From positions 1 to 64,000 of the forward strand of contig JAUIBK010000013.1 of assembly GCA_030428205.1 (NCBI GenBank): a stretch of 64,000 bases of DNA, written 5' to 3'. A program made the position numbers and the translations under genes. The notes beneath the pieces were generated by a model. It saw only the letters and a program-made list of their open reading frames with translations. It was not told where the DNA came from and did not search any database. Positions 42,310-50,951 of the stretch are shown here, one piece after another (the stretch's first letter is position 1; each line of letters begins with the position of its first letter). The stretch comes from a bacterium. Its GTDB lineage: Bacteria; Bdellovibrionota_C; UBA2361; RFPC01.

Positions 42310-43505
42310 GGGGTCTCATTGCTACAAGCCTTCTCTTGGCTCCTCTCGTCAGTACCCATGTCGTCAGTGCGCATGCTGAAAACGCCGAGGAGAAGTCAGA
42401 GCATACTCCAGGTGATCTTCGTTCTTCTTCTCTGGCCGGTACTGGTTCTCTTGGCCTACGAATCGGTGCGTACAACCAGTCAGACGATGGAAAGGGAAAC
42501 CCCTTTCTCGATGAAGAACTCACCGTCATCGAACCTGTTGTGATTCTTGATTACAATGTCTCAGAAAACCTTGGTGTTTGGACGAACTTTTCATACGACT
42601 CTGTATCGAGCGCATCTATTAAACGGCTCAATAAATTTCCTGATCAATCTGGTGCTAGTGGTGATTATTATTGGGGGCTTGATACCGGTGTTCGTTATAA
42701 GCTCTCAGACACTGAACGGGTGGGAGCCTTTGTGAGTGCAAGCACGGAGTATGACTATAACTCCCTCGGCTTTGGGGGTGATTATGCCTTTGATTTTAAC
42801 GAGAAAAACTCGACTGTTAAATTCGCCTTTAGTACCTTTTTCGATGAACTTGATATCATTCGGTACAATGGTCGTGAAGAAGGCACTGATGATCGCTTTT
42901 CACTTTCTTCTACAGCGACATGGTATCAAGTCATTGATAATCTCACCCACGGAGAAGTTGGGGGTACCTTCGGTTATCAAAATGGTTTCCTTGAAACACC
43001 TTATAATGCTGTCGTGATTGAAGACTCATCTCTTCCGCCCAACCCTTTTCTCGACAACCTTGCGCAAGGATCGGAGGTTACAGAAGAGTTGGAGAGTTCA
43101 CGCCTCAAGGGAGCGCTTTTTGGTTCGGTGCGTAGATATCTTACAGAGAGTGGTCAGGCCATTGGTGTGCATGGACGTTTTTATGCTGACTCTTGGGGAA
43201 TCACATCTTTTACTCTAGAGCCCCGTTTTTATCAGCCCATAGTTGATGATGAGCTTTTTGCCCGATTTCGTTACCGTTACTATACGCAGACGGAAGCTGA
43301 TGCGTATGGAGACCACTTCTTTACAGCGGCAACGTATCGCACGCAAGATTCTGATCTCAGTGACTTTTCTTCTCATATGTTCGGAGCGAAATTTACCTGG
43401 CTTTTTTCTAAAGATCTAACCCTTGATTGTGGTGTGGACTATATGCTTCGTTCCGATGATCTTGATTCGATTTTTGGTAGTATCGGCTTTTTACAACGAT
43501 TTTAA
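42300..43505 (+). CDS. DUF3570 outer-membrane beta-barrel protein
   Basis: After a signal peptide (MLLRGLIATSLLLAPLVSTH) the protein is a series of amphipathic strands with alternating aromatic residues (GVWTNFSYDSVSSASIKRL, RFRYRYYTQTEADAYG) and ends in a C-terminal aromatic residue (GFLQRF), as outer-membrane barrels do. The SGASGDYYWGLD block matches DUF3570. It overlaps the DUF4266 gene by 10 nt. The ATG at 42300 is taken because GGAGG is 6 nt upstream. Its role is probably tied to ApbE-dependent maturation in this cassette. Confidence 0.88.
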   Translation: MLLRGLIATSLLLAPLVSTHVVSAHAENAEEKSEHTPGDLRSSSLAGTGSLGLRIGAYNQSDDGKGNPFLDEELTVIEPVVILDYNVSENLGVWTNFSYDSVSSASIKRLNKFPDQSGASGDYYWGLDTGVRYKLSDTERVGAFVSASTEYDYNSLGFGGDYAFDFNEKNSTVKFAFSTFFDELDIIRYNGREEGTDDRFSLSSTATWYQVIDNLTHGEVGGTFGYQNGFLETPYNAVVIEDSSLPPNPFLDNLAQGSEVTEELESSRLKGALFGSVRRYLTESGQAIGVHGRFYADSWGITSFTLEPRFYQPIVDDELFARFRYRYYTQTEADAYGDHFFTAATYRTQDSDLSDFSSHMFGAKFTWLFSKDLTLDCGVDYMLRSDDLDSIFGSIGFLQRF

Positions 43506-43510
43506 ATGCT

Positions 43511-43987
43511 ATGAGATACCTTCTCTCTTTTGTTTTTCTCATGTTCTTTTTTGCTTCGTGTTCTCCGATGAGTTCGAAGCAGATCAAATATGACCTCTCC
43601 TCTCCTCTTGTTGTTTCAGATAGAGCGGGGAATGTACATGATATCAGCTCACTTTTAGACTCTGGAAAAGTTGTTTTGCTCGTATTTTGGCAGCCGTGGT
43701 GTTCCTCGTGTAAAGCTGAAGCACCTGAAGTCCAAAAGCTCTTGAGGAGATACAATGGGAAGCTCTCGGTCTTTGGAGTGCTTTCAGGGCCTGGAGATAC
43801 AGTGGATGCTTCCGGAGTTGAGCGCTTTATGAAACTCACAGGTGCTACATATCCTAATGTGCGTGATACCAACGTTGAAATAACGAAACGTTTCCATGTG
43901 CGGGGAGTTCCGACCATTATCTTGATCAAAGGCAATCAAGTGCTCTACCACGGAAGTCATGTTCCAGATGTCACACCTTACCTGTAA
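43511..43987 (+). CDS. TlpA-like thioredoxin-fold lipoprotein
   Basis: A lipobox (FFFASC) anchors a periplasmic thioredoxin fold. The active site is WCSSC in VFWQPWCSSCKAEAPE and the cis-Pro is in VRGVPTII. Such proteins reduce or isomerise disulfides on exported partners; the obvious local partner is the Cys-containing tail of the DUF4266 lipoprotein. It starts 5 nt after the DUF3570 stop and is followed by apbE after 9 nt. Confidence 0.9.
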   Translation: MRYLLSFVFLMFFFASCSPMSSKQIKYDLSSPLVVSDRAGNVHDISSLLDSGKVVLLVFWQPWCSSCKAEAPEVQKLLRRYNGKLSVFGVLSGPGDTVDASGVERFMKLTGATYPNVRDTNVEITKRFHVRGVPTIILIKGNQVLYHGSHVPDVTPYL

Positions 43988-43996
43988 GAGGTATCT

Positions 43997-44983
43997 ATGA
44001 AGCGGTTTGCTTTTGCCGTGTTCTTCTTTTTTTTACCTGTACTCTCTTTTGCTGATACGGCACTTGAAAGTGTCTCTCGAACACTTGGTGTTATGGGCAC
44101 GGATCTTAAGCTTGAAGTTTTTGGCGAAGACCCGATGACGCTTGAGAAAGTGCTCAATGACGCCGTAGTCGAGCTTGAGCGCATAGAGGCTCTCATGACA
44201 GATTGGAAACCTTCTCCACTCACTCGACTTAATGATCAGGCTGGTAGTGGTGCTGTGAGGGTGCCTTCGGAGCTTGCTTCGATTATCCGTCGTAGTCTTG
44301 AAGTAAGTAAGCTTACGGGTGGTGCTTTTGATATTTCCTATGGAGCTATTGGTCGTCTGTGGAGTTTTTCGCGAGAGGACCCAAGACTTCCTAAAGCTTC
44401 TTCGATTCGAGCTGCGCTAAAGCTTGTGGGATATGAAAAGATTCAGGTTGATGAGAAGCAGCCTCTGGTTACCTTGCCAAGTGAGATGACGCTTGGTCTT
44501 GGTGGGATTGCAAAGGGGTATGGCGTAGATCGTGCCATGGGTGTGTATCTCAAGCACGGTATTGAACATGGAATTGTTAATGCTGGTGGTGATCTCAAAG
44601 TACTTGGGAAGAAGAACGGCAAGCTCTGGGAGATAGCGATCAAGCACCCACGCGAGAGGGAACGAGTTATGGCACTCCTTCGAGTGTCCAATACATGCGT
44701 AGTGACCTCTGGTGATTACGAACGTTTCTTTGAGGTTGATGGAAAAAGGTACCACCATATTATCGATCCGCGTACAGGCTATCCAAGCACTGGTGCGATG
44801 AGTGCAACGGTGGTCGCTCAGAGCGCTGAGTATGCTGATGCGCTTGCTACAGCGCTTACAGTGCTTTCACCTCAAGAGGGACTTTCACTTGTTGAGCGAT
44901 TGCACCGCGTTGAAGCTATTGTGGTTGGGCAAGATGGGCGTGTGCATGCAACAAGTGGCCTTCAAGGAGCTTTGCGTTCTTAA
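43997..44983 (+). CDS. apbE: FAD:protein FMN transferase, ApbE family
   Basis: Periplasmic flavin transferase that attaches FMN covalently to Thr/Ser of target proteins. It has a signal peptide (MKRFAFAVFFFFLPVLSF, then ADT), VMGTDLKLEVFG, GGAFDISYGAIGRLW, GLGGIAKGYGVDRAM, VNAGGDLKVLG and the metal/FAD site HHIIDPRTGYPS. Last gene of the DUF4266-DUF3570-thioredoxin set. No Rnf/Nqr target is present, so the modified protein may belong to this cassette. Confidence 0.93.
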   Translation: MKRFAFAVFFFFLPVLSFADTALESVSRTLGVMGTDLKLEVFGEDPMTLEKVLNDAVVELERIEALMTDWKPSPLTRLNDQAGSGAVRVPSELASIIRRSLEVSKLTGGAFDISYGAIGRLWSFSREDPRLPKASSIRAALKLVGYEKIQVDEKQPLVTLPSEMTLGLGGIAKGYGVDRAMGVYLKHGIEHGIVNAGGDLKVLGKKNGKLWEIAIKHPRERERVMALLRVSNTCVVTSGDYERFFEVDGKRYHHIIDPRTGYPSTGAMSATVVAQSAEYADALATALTVLSPQEGLSLVERLHRVEAIVVGQDGRVHATSGLQGALRS

Positions 44984-45062
44984 GGCTTGCTACTTCCTGT
45001 GGCATTCTCGCTCCTGTCTGTGATACTTTTAGATTCTCAAAGTGTATTACCTTTAGAGCATT

Positions 45063-46448
45063 ATGGAATTTTGGATTATTAGTTCGTTTGTTGGTTTCCT
45101 CCTTGGTGGGGGTGTCGCGTTGATCTTTCTTCAGAGATCTGGCGTTTCCTCTCAGGAGTTTGAAGCACTTAAAAGTGAAGAGCGTATTTTGCGCGCAAAA
45201 CTTGAAGATAGAGAAAACACCCTTCTTGAGTTGAAAGCAGTTCGCGAAGCAAAAGAAAGAGAGCTTGTTGAAGCCAAAGAAGAAGCAGCTGCACTCCGAA
45301 GCGAGCGAGCTGGACTCGCACAACGTATCGAGACGCACAAGGATGATCTCAAGCAGATGGAGGAGCGTTTTCGAGTTGAGTTTCAAAACATTGCTCAAAA
45401 GATCTTTGAAGAAAAAGCGAATACCTTTAAGACTCAATCCAGCGAAGCTCTTGGGCACCTTCTGAATCCCCTCAAAGAAAAGATTGGCTCTTTTCAAGAG
45501 CAAGTACAAAAGGCATTTCATACCGAAGCCAAAGAGCGTCACAGCTTAAAGTCTGAGATTGAGCGCATTGCCTCGGTAAACGAAAAAATGACACGAGAAA
45601 CTGAGAACCTTACTCAAGCGTTAAAGGGGGATGTGAAAGCGCAGGGGACGTGGGGAGAGGTTGTTTTAGAAAAAATCCTTGCCGAGTCAGGACTTCGCAA
45701 AGATGAGGATTACGTTGTTCAAGGAAAGGATCTTGGGATGAAGCACCCTGAAACAGGGCGTCCTCTTAAGCCTGATGTTGTGGTGAAGCTCCCTGATGAA
45801 AAACATATTATTATTGATTCAAAGGTAACGCTCGATTCCTATCGAAAATATTGCGAAACAGATGAAGCAGAACAAGAACTTCACCTCAAAGCTTTTATTC
45901 AATCTATGAAAGCTCATGTCAAAGGACTCGAAGAGCGTCGATATCAAGATACCGAAGGGTTAGGCACACCTGATTTTGTCTTGATGTTTATGCCGATTGA
46001 AGGAGCGTACTCTCTTGCGCTTCAAGCTGAGAGCGAGCTTCATGAATTTGCATGGGGCAAAAGAATCGTCATCGTTTCTCCCACAACGCTTTTTGTCACT
46101 CTTCGTACCATTGCACAGCTTTGGAATATTGAAGCGCAAAATAAGAATGCACTTGCCATCGCTCAAGAGAGCGGCAAACTTTATGATAAGTTCGTTGGTT
46201 TTCTTGAAGATATGGAAAAGCTTGGTAGCCAACTTCAAACAACGCAACGAACGTATAATGATGCGTTTAATAAGCTTTCGGCGGGAAAAGGAAACCTTAT
46301 TGGGAAAACCGAAAAGCTTCGAGAGCTTGGGGCAAAAGCGTCAAAGAGTATTAAATCCCATTTAATTGACCAAGATGAAGAGGGTGCTGAGAGAGTGGCC
46401 GAGCTTGCAAAACCCTCTTCATCAGAGACGTTCGTAATCGGTAAATAG
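45063..46448 (+). CDS. rmuC: DNA recombination protein RmuC
   Basis: An N-terminal membrane helix (IISSFVGFLLGGGVALIFL) is followed by a long coiled coil (about 30-125) and the RmuC nuclease-like domain: KGDVKAQGTWGEVVLEKIL, the PDVVVKLPDEKHIIIDSKVT block with D-x-K, DFVLMFMPIEGAYSLAL and VSPTTLFVTLRTI. RmuC limits inversions at short repeats, which is notable in a genome with many inverted repeats. Monocistronic, or paired with the GNAT gene 5 nt downstream. Confidence 0.93.
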   Translation: MEFWIISSFVGFLLGGGVALIFLQRSGVSSQEFEALKSEERILRAKLEDRENTLLELKAVREAKERELVEAKEEAAALRSERAGLAQRIETHKDDLKQMEERFRVEFQNIAQKIFEEKANTFKTQSSEALGHLLNPLKEKIGSFQEQVQKAFHTEAKERHSLKSEIERIASVNEKMTRETENLTQALKGDVKAQGTWGEVVLEKILAESGLRKDEDYVVQGKDLGMKHPETGRPLKPDVVVKLPDEKHIIIDSKVTLDSYRKYCETDEAEQELHLKAFIQSMKAHVKGLEERRYQDTEGLGTPDFVLMFMPIEGAYSLALQAESELHEFAWGKRIVIVSPTTLFVTLRTIAQLWNIEAQNKNALAIAQESGKLYDKFVGFLEDMEKLGSQLQTTQRTYNDAFNKLSAGKGNLIGKTEKLRELGAKASKSIKSHLIDQDEEGAERVAELAKPSSSETFVIGK

Positions 46449-46453
46449 GGTGT

Positions 46454-46984
46454 ATGGACTTACAACTTGTGACCCCCTCGGTATCTTTTAAGGATTCTTA
46501 CCTTGAACATGTCTCGGAATTTCAAGCCAGACAAGAGAGGTTTGTACCGTTTTCCATTTCCTATAACACTGATGACTTTGAGGCTTTGGTTCAGAAGTAT
46601 GCTAACGAGAGAGCCGGTGTGGGTGTTCCTGATGAGTTTGTGCCTTCAAGCACATTTTGGCTTACCCTCGGCGGAAAGGAAGTTGTGGGAGTCTCAAATC
46701 TTCGACACGCTTTAACTGAGAGATTACGAAAAGAGGGAGGCCATATCGGTTATGGTATTCGGCCAAGTTTTAGAGGCCGTGGTTTTGGAAAAGAGATCTT
46801 GCGTCTTACACTGTACGAGGCTCAACAATTAGGGATTAATAAAGCGCTTATCACCTGTAATAAAAGTAATGCTGCGTCTGCTGGAGTCATTCTTGCAAAT
46901 GGTGGAGTTTTTGAAGGCGAGGAATTCGTAGAGAGTTATGGTGATATTGTCCAAAGGTATTGGATCTCCTTGCCATCTTCTTAA
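46454..46984 (+). CDS. GNAT family N-acetyltransferase
   Basis: The acetyl-CoA-binding motif is IRPSFRGRGFGKEILRLTL and the C-terminal strand-helix is ALITCNKSNAASAGVILANGG, with the order typical of the YdcK/RimJ-like single-domain GNATs. It begins 5 nt after rmuC and ends just before a family A repeat. The substrate is unknown. Confidence 0.85.
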   Translation: MDLQLVTPSVSFKDSYLEHVSEFQARQERFVPFSISYNTDDFEALVQKYANERAGVGVPDEFVPSSTFWLTLGGKEVVGVSNLRHALTERLRKEGGHIGYGIRPSFRGRGFGKEILRLTLYEAQQLGINKALITCNKSNAASAGVILANGGVFEGEEFVESYGDIVQRYWISLPSS

Positions 46985-46997
46985 GAGTGTTATGACA

Positions 46998-47214
46998 CTA
47001 GTGCACTGTAAACTATATTTTGAGCATTTGAATTTTGGTGGCATAGCACTAGCCAGCCGTATTGTCCCTCTCCGACTACGCTCTTCGAGCTTCGTCGAGA
47101 CCCAAGGTCTAAGGACCACGTCGTAGCCTTGGCGAAGACGGGCGGGGGGGGTGCCATTCGGCGAAAAAGTGTTCCTCCCCGTTAGGTGAAAAAACTTTTT
47201 GGTCGGAAGACTAG
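46998..47214 (-). repeat. Family A modular repeat, divergent copy
   Basis: It has the same order and orientation as the copy at 39337: an end hairpin (here only CTAGTGC/GCACTAG is paired; its interior is replaced by unrelated AT-rich DNA), the CCCTCTCCGACTACGC core, GACGGGCGGGGG, the GCGAAAAAGTGTTCC segment and a final CTAG. It lies between two convergent genes. Confidence 0.85.
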
Positions 47215-47260
47215 CTCTGATTGATTGCTTCTCTATCTGTTTAGAGACGAAAGGAATTAT

Positions 47261-48298
47261 CTATGAATCTTTGAGCTTCATTTGCAGATCCTTTATTTCA
47301 TCGGAGAGACGTTTATTGTCTTCAATAATCTCATAGAGTGCAGGATCAAGCTCTCCAGGAACTGTTAGCATTTGCCAAGCTTGTACAAAGTCGCCATCTG
47401 TGAGCGTGAGAGCCGCATCACACAGTGCGCCTCCCTCAACAAAGCCATAGTCAGTGTCTCCGCTTAGGTGTTGGTTGACAAATGATTCGAGATTACCTCC
47501 GAGAAAGAATCGAGCTTGAGGATCCGACACCTGGGCAGCCACGCTCAAACGAAATAAAATGGCAACGGCCTCTTCGCGAACCCGAGTTTCATATGAGGAT
47601 GCCTCCCAGAAAGGAAGAGTGGTAAACTTCTCTTCATTGAGTCGAAATACGAGGTGTCCTACTTCGTGAATGAGTGTGCCTGTGGTTTCGTAGAAGTTTG
47701 CTTTATCAGAGGGAAATGTTGAAGACCAGTTTGCAACGACATTTTCTGAGAGACTGTTTGCTGTTCCAGAGATATATGAGCCAGAATTTTCGTCGATTGT
47801 GAAAGTTACTGAAGGAGGTAGTTTTTTCCCGAGCGCTGACTCGCAGAGCGCTCGCGCCAGTTCAATGGATGTCTGCGGGGAGTACTCTTCTGGTAAAGCA
47901 ATAGAGGACGGAGTTGTTTTCTTTGTAATCGGTGCTTCAGGTGGAGTCGGCGAAATATTATGGAGTTTGGAGAGTAGCAATTCTTTATACGAACTATTCA
48001 TCACGGAATAAGTCATTTGAGAGTAGGAGTGCAGAGGTACATTTGGTTGCAATCCAAAGTGAGGATTTTCCAAATTCCCCCATCTTTGATTCCACGTCTT
48101 AGCCAAGGAGACTTGAAGCCCCCGTCCAGCTCCTCCGAGAATGACAGCTCCTGCGCCAAGAGCTATGGCGACCTTTGTTAATCGAGGGTGTTTTTGAAGC
48201 GGTCCTTCAGAAGACTTTCTTGGATTATCAGATACATCGGGAGCTTCCTGCGTCTCAGGAGTCGAATGGCGAGATGAAGGTGCAAAGAGAGAAGACAT
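47261..48298 (-). CDS. Membrane-anchored protein with HExxH zinc-protease motif
   Basis: A cytoplasmic Ser/Pro-rich N-terminus and one membrane helix (VAIALGAGAVILGGAGRGL, about 43-60) precede an extracytoplasmic domain with HEVGH at 211-215 (TGTLIHEVGHLVF). This is the zinc-binding signature of gluzincin/metzincin-like proteases. A third ligand is not obvious. The C-terminus is a helical Asp/Lys tail. It lies 6 nt downstream of lnt in the same operon. Protease activity is inferred from the motif only. Confidence 0.65.
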   Translation of the reverse strand: MSSLFAPSSRHSTPETQEAPDVSDNPRKSSEGPLQKHPRLTKVAIALGAGAVILGGAGRGLQVSLAKTWNQRWGNLENPHFGLQPNVPLHSYSQMTYSVMNSSYKELLLSKLHNISPTPPEAPITKKTTPSSIALPEEYSPQTSIELARALCESALGKKLPPSVTFTIDENSGSYISGTANSLSENVVANWSSTFPSDKANFYETTGTLIHEVGHLVFRLNEEKFTTLPFWEASSYETRVREEAVAILFRLSVAAQVSDPQARFFLGGNLESFVNQHLSGDTDYGFVEGGALCDAALTLTDGDFVQAWQMLTVPGELDPALYEIIEDNKRLSDEIKDLQMKLKDS

Positions 48299-48304
48299 AT
48301 GACC

Positions 48305-49864
48305 CTACGTTTCCCCCTGTTTGATAGTCCCACTATAAATATACCAAAAAACAGATGCTAAGAGAAAGCATGAGAAGAAGAGCTGTAGAGGGAGCGCTCC
48401 TATTCGTGTAAAGAGCGTTCGGTGAGACAGAAGGGGGATTTTGTCTTGTACGAGCACACCTTCGTGATAAGGAGCTATTTCTCCTATAACTCTTCCAAAG
48501 GGGTCAATTGCTTGTGTCATTCCGACAGATGCTGCGCGCAGGAGATATCTTCCGTTTTCTATAGCTCTCCAGCTTGCTAGAAGGGCGTGTAGATGAATTG
48601 TTTGAGGGGCAGGAAACCATTGGCTATTAGAGAGGCCCACAAGCAACTGGGCGTTATTCTCGTTGAGGGTTTGTTGGAAGAGAGAAGGCCAGAGATCCTC
48701 GTAGCATATCAGTGAGCTGAGCGAATATGAAGCCCCAGTGCTTTGACGTGCTCGTCCTCGAGGGCGTTCTACAGTTGTGACAGTTCCTTTTGTTCCTGGA
48801 AGGAAGTTTCTCTCGCCAAACACGTCAGTGAGGAAGGGGAATGTATGTTTGAAGGGAACATCTTCAGCAAAAGGAAAGGTTTTTCGTTTGTGATATTCGT
48901 GAGAGAGTTTCTCCCCAGGAGAGAGAAGTAGTGTGCTTACCTGAGTAAATCTCTCTGTCTGATCTGGTGGGACCAACGAGGTTCGGCCTGCAAACAGCAG
49001 GGGACGTCGGATCGGAAATGTTTTTGTTCCAAAATGAGCAGGAAAGTTTGTTCTGCTTTGAGGTATGACTCCTGCATACGCTCCTTCTGGCCAAAGGAGG
49101 AGATCTGGCTGAGGCATCACTGATTGTGAAAGTGTAAGGTAGGTCTTTACCTTCTCTTCGATTTGCTGAGAACTTGTTTCTCTTTCAATAGCATCGTTGC
49201 CTTGGACAAGTGCGACTCGAATGGTCGGTGATTGTTCAATCTCATTGTTCAATCGCGTTGCTCGTGAGTTCTGAAAGATAAAGAGAGCTGTGCTCATAGC
49301 ACATAGGAGAACAGTGCGTTTCCACAGTTCACCGCTTTTCCATGGAACCAAACAGATACCGAGTAGACTCAAGACGACGAGAGAGACAAAGGAGACTCCT
49401 AAGAGCTCTCCAGGGCCAGACAGTATTTCGACTCCTCTTAGAAATGCACCTATGTTCCAGGGGAATGGCGTTGGGAAGAGAGCTTCGATACTACACCAAG
49501 CAAGAGCTGGTAAGAGCCAAGGGGTTACCTTGGGCGCAATACGGAGAATAAAAAATACAAGAGGAAACTGAAGCCCCAGGTAGAGAGCAGAGAGGCAATA
49601 TCCAGCAATAGCATACTGAGGTTCTAAGGAAATATGCGAGAAGTAAAGGAGTATTGCCTCTGGCATCCAGCTGAGTGCCAGAAGGTAGAAAATGACTCCT
49701 GCAAGATAGAATGTTTTAAGAGAGATCTCCTTTTGATTCTTGGAAGCAAGGCGTATGAAACCCGCGGATCCGAGTAGCGTCGAGCATGCTCCAAGCGTTG
49801 TTCCAGGAAAAGAGAACGCAACAAGCCAAGCAAGGAGCCAGAAAATAAGGAGCAATATGGACAT
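48305..49864 (-). CDS. lnt: Apolipoprotein N-acyltransferase
   Basis: An integral membrane enzyme that adds the third acyl chain to lipoproteins. Multiple N-terminal helices are followed by a nitrilase domain: Glu in LLLWPEGAYAG, Lys in YHKRKTFPFAEDVPF, and Cys in SSLICYEDLWPSL, then the final helix. The length (519 aa) is normal. It fits the many lipobox proteins in this window. It is followed by the HExxH protein gene. Confidence 0.96.
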   Translation of the reverse strand: MSILLLIFWLLAWLVAFSFPGTTLGACSTLLGSAGFIRLASKNQKEISLKTFYLAGVIFYLLALSWMPEAILLYFSHISLEPQYAIAGYCLSALYLGLQFPLVFFILRIAPKVTPWLLPALAWCSIEALFPTPFPWNIGAFLRGVEILSGPGELLGVSFVSLVVLSLLGICLVPWKSGELWKRTVLLCAMSTALFIFQNSRATRLNNEIEQSPTIRVALVQGNDAIERETSSQQIEEKVKTYLTLSQSVMPQPDLLLWPEGAYAGVIPQSRTNFPAHFGTKTFPIRRPLLFAGRTSLVPPDQTERFTQVSTLLLSPGEKLSHEYHKRKTFPFAEDVPFKHTFPFLTDVFGERNFLPGTKGTVTTVERPRGRARQSTGASYSLSSLICYEDLWPSLFQQTLNENNAQLLVGLSNSQWFPAPQTIHLHALLASWRAIENGRYLLRAASVGMTQAIDPFGRVIGEIAPYHEGVLVQDKIPLLSHRTLFTRIGALPLQLFFSCFLLASVFWYIYSGTIKQGET

Positions 49865-49879
49865 GGAATCAGAGGTAGG

Positions 49880-49918
49880 ATTCGTGCCCTCCTGCGTGAG
49901 AGCAAGGAGGGCACGAAT
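49880..49918. terminator. 14-bp perfect hairpin upstream of lnt
   Basis: Arms ATTCGTGCCCTCCT (49880-49893) and AGGAGGGCACGAAT (49905-49918) with an 11-nt loop, placed between the stop of the 49927 gene and the lnt start. There is no T-run on either side, so it may be an attenuator or mRNA-processing structure rather than a classical terminator. Confidence 0.45.
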
Positions 49919-49926
49919 GATTAATG

Positions 49927-50703
49927 CTAGCTTACTGCTACGTTAGCGATACAATCAATAAGATCACCGACTGTATGCATATTATCCACGACATTATCTT
50001 CAACATCGACAGAAAAATTAAGTCCCATGCTGTCAGCAATAGCTCTGACGTCCTCCCAGCTTGCGTCAAGATCATCATAGAGGTCGAGATCTGCTGAGTA
50101 GGGAGCTTCGTTGCCTCCTAGTTGATAGGCAAGTGCTTGACCTACCATCGTCTGGGCTTGGTCGAGAATATAATTGCCCTGATCGATAGAAACAGCACAG
50201 GCCTCCTCGAAGTTTCCTCCATGACTTTCTACGGTCATGCGGTTAGATGCACCTGGACTCTTTTGAAAATGGTCGCGATCTCCAGATGGGGCCGAATTGA
50301 TTGTTGATGCGGGAATAAGAAAGCAACCAAGATCGGAGCTATAGCTTACTGTTCCCACAGGTGGCGCGAGGAGTCCATTGGCATGGTTCGGATATGCATC
50401 ATCATGAGCTCCAGGTGCGCACTGCTCAAGAGCGTCTCTCTCATTACTACATCCAGCAGCTGGCGGAGTATTGAGGCAAGCCTCGTACGCATTACATTCA
50501 TCACGACACTCAACGTAGTTCTCACCACTTGGACCAAACGGGCCATTGAGGCTACAATCTAAATAATCTCCAGGCTGAGGTGTTCTGCTACATCCTCTGA
50601 GTCCTGCTGATGCGGTTAGAGGATAGAGCGAGAGAGTAAAGAAGAGAAGAATGAGGGAATAGGTGAGTTTTTGCCGATTAATAGGCAAGCAAATACTGTT
50701 CAC
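49927..50703 (-). CDS. Exported cysteine-rich protein with an acyl-carrier-protein-like C-terminus
   Basis: A signal peptide (KLTYSLILLFFTLSLYPLTA, then SAG) is followed by a Cys-rich region (CRDECNAYEACLNTPPAAGC). Residues about 206-258 then resemble an acyl carrier protein: LYDDLDASWEDVRAIADSM aligns with the DLGADSLDxVE block, and NMHTVGDLIDCIAN with the last helix (TVxDxIDYI). A Ser is present at the carrier position, but the DSL motif is not intact. An exported carrier-like fold is unexpected, so this may be fold mimicry. The start follows an AGGAGG. Confidence 0.65.
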   Translation of the reverse strand: MNSICLPINRQKLTYSLILLFFTLSLYPLTASAGLRGCSRTPQPGDYLDCSLNGPFGPSGENYVECRDECNAYEACLNTPPAAGCSNERDALEQCAPGAHDDAYPNHANGLLAPPVGTVSYSSDLGCFLIPASTINSAPSGDRDHFQKSPGASNRMTVESHGGNFEEACAVSIDQGNYILDQAQTMVGQALAYQLGGNEAPYSADLDLYDDLDASWEDVRAIADSMGLNFSVDVEDNVVDNMHTVGDLIDCIANVAVS

Positions 50704-50951
50704 AGTACCTCCTAAAGAAAAGTTACAATTTGGTATAAAGACGGAACCGTCAAGAACAGAAAATCACAGCAACAATAATTTTGATTCTTAAGAACCTGTG
50801 ATTCTAGAAAAGCTCTTCCCCCAAAGAACTTTGAAGGAGTATCTAAAAGTAGGGTGAAAAGAGCAAGAAATTTCTCTTGTTTTGTTGTTCAGTAACTTAC
50901 AGCTTCTCCTCGTGATATTGGGCGATATAGCTTAAGTCATTGAAAACTCTA

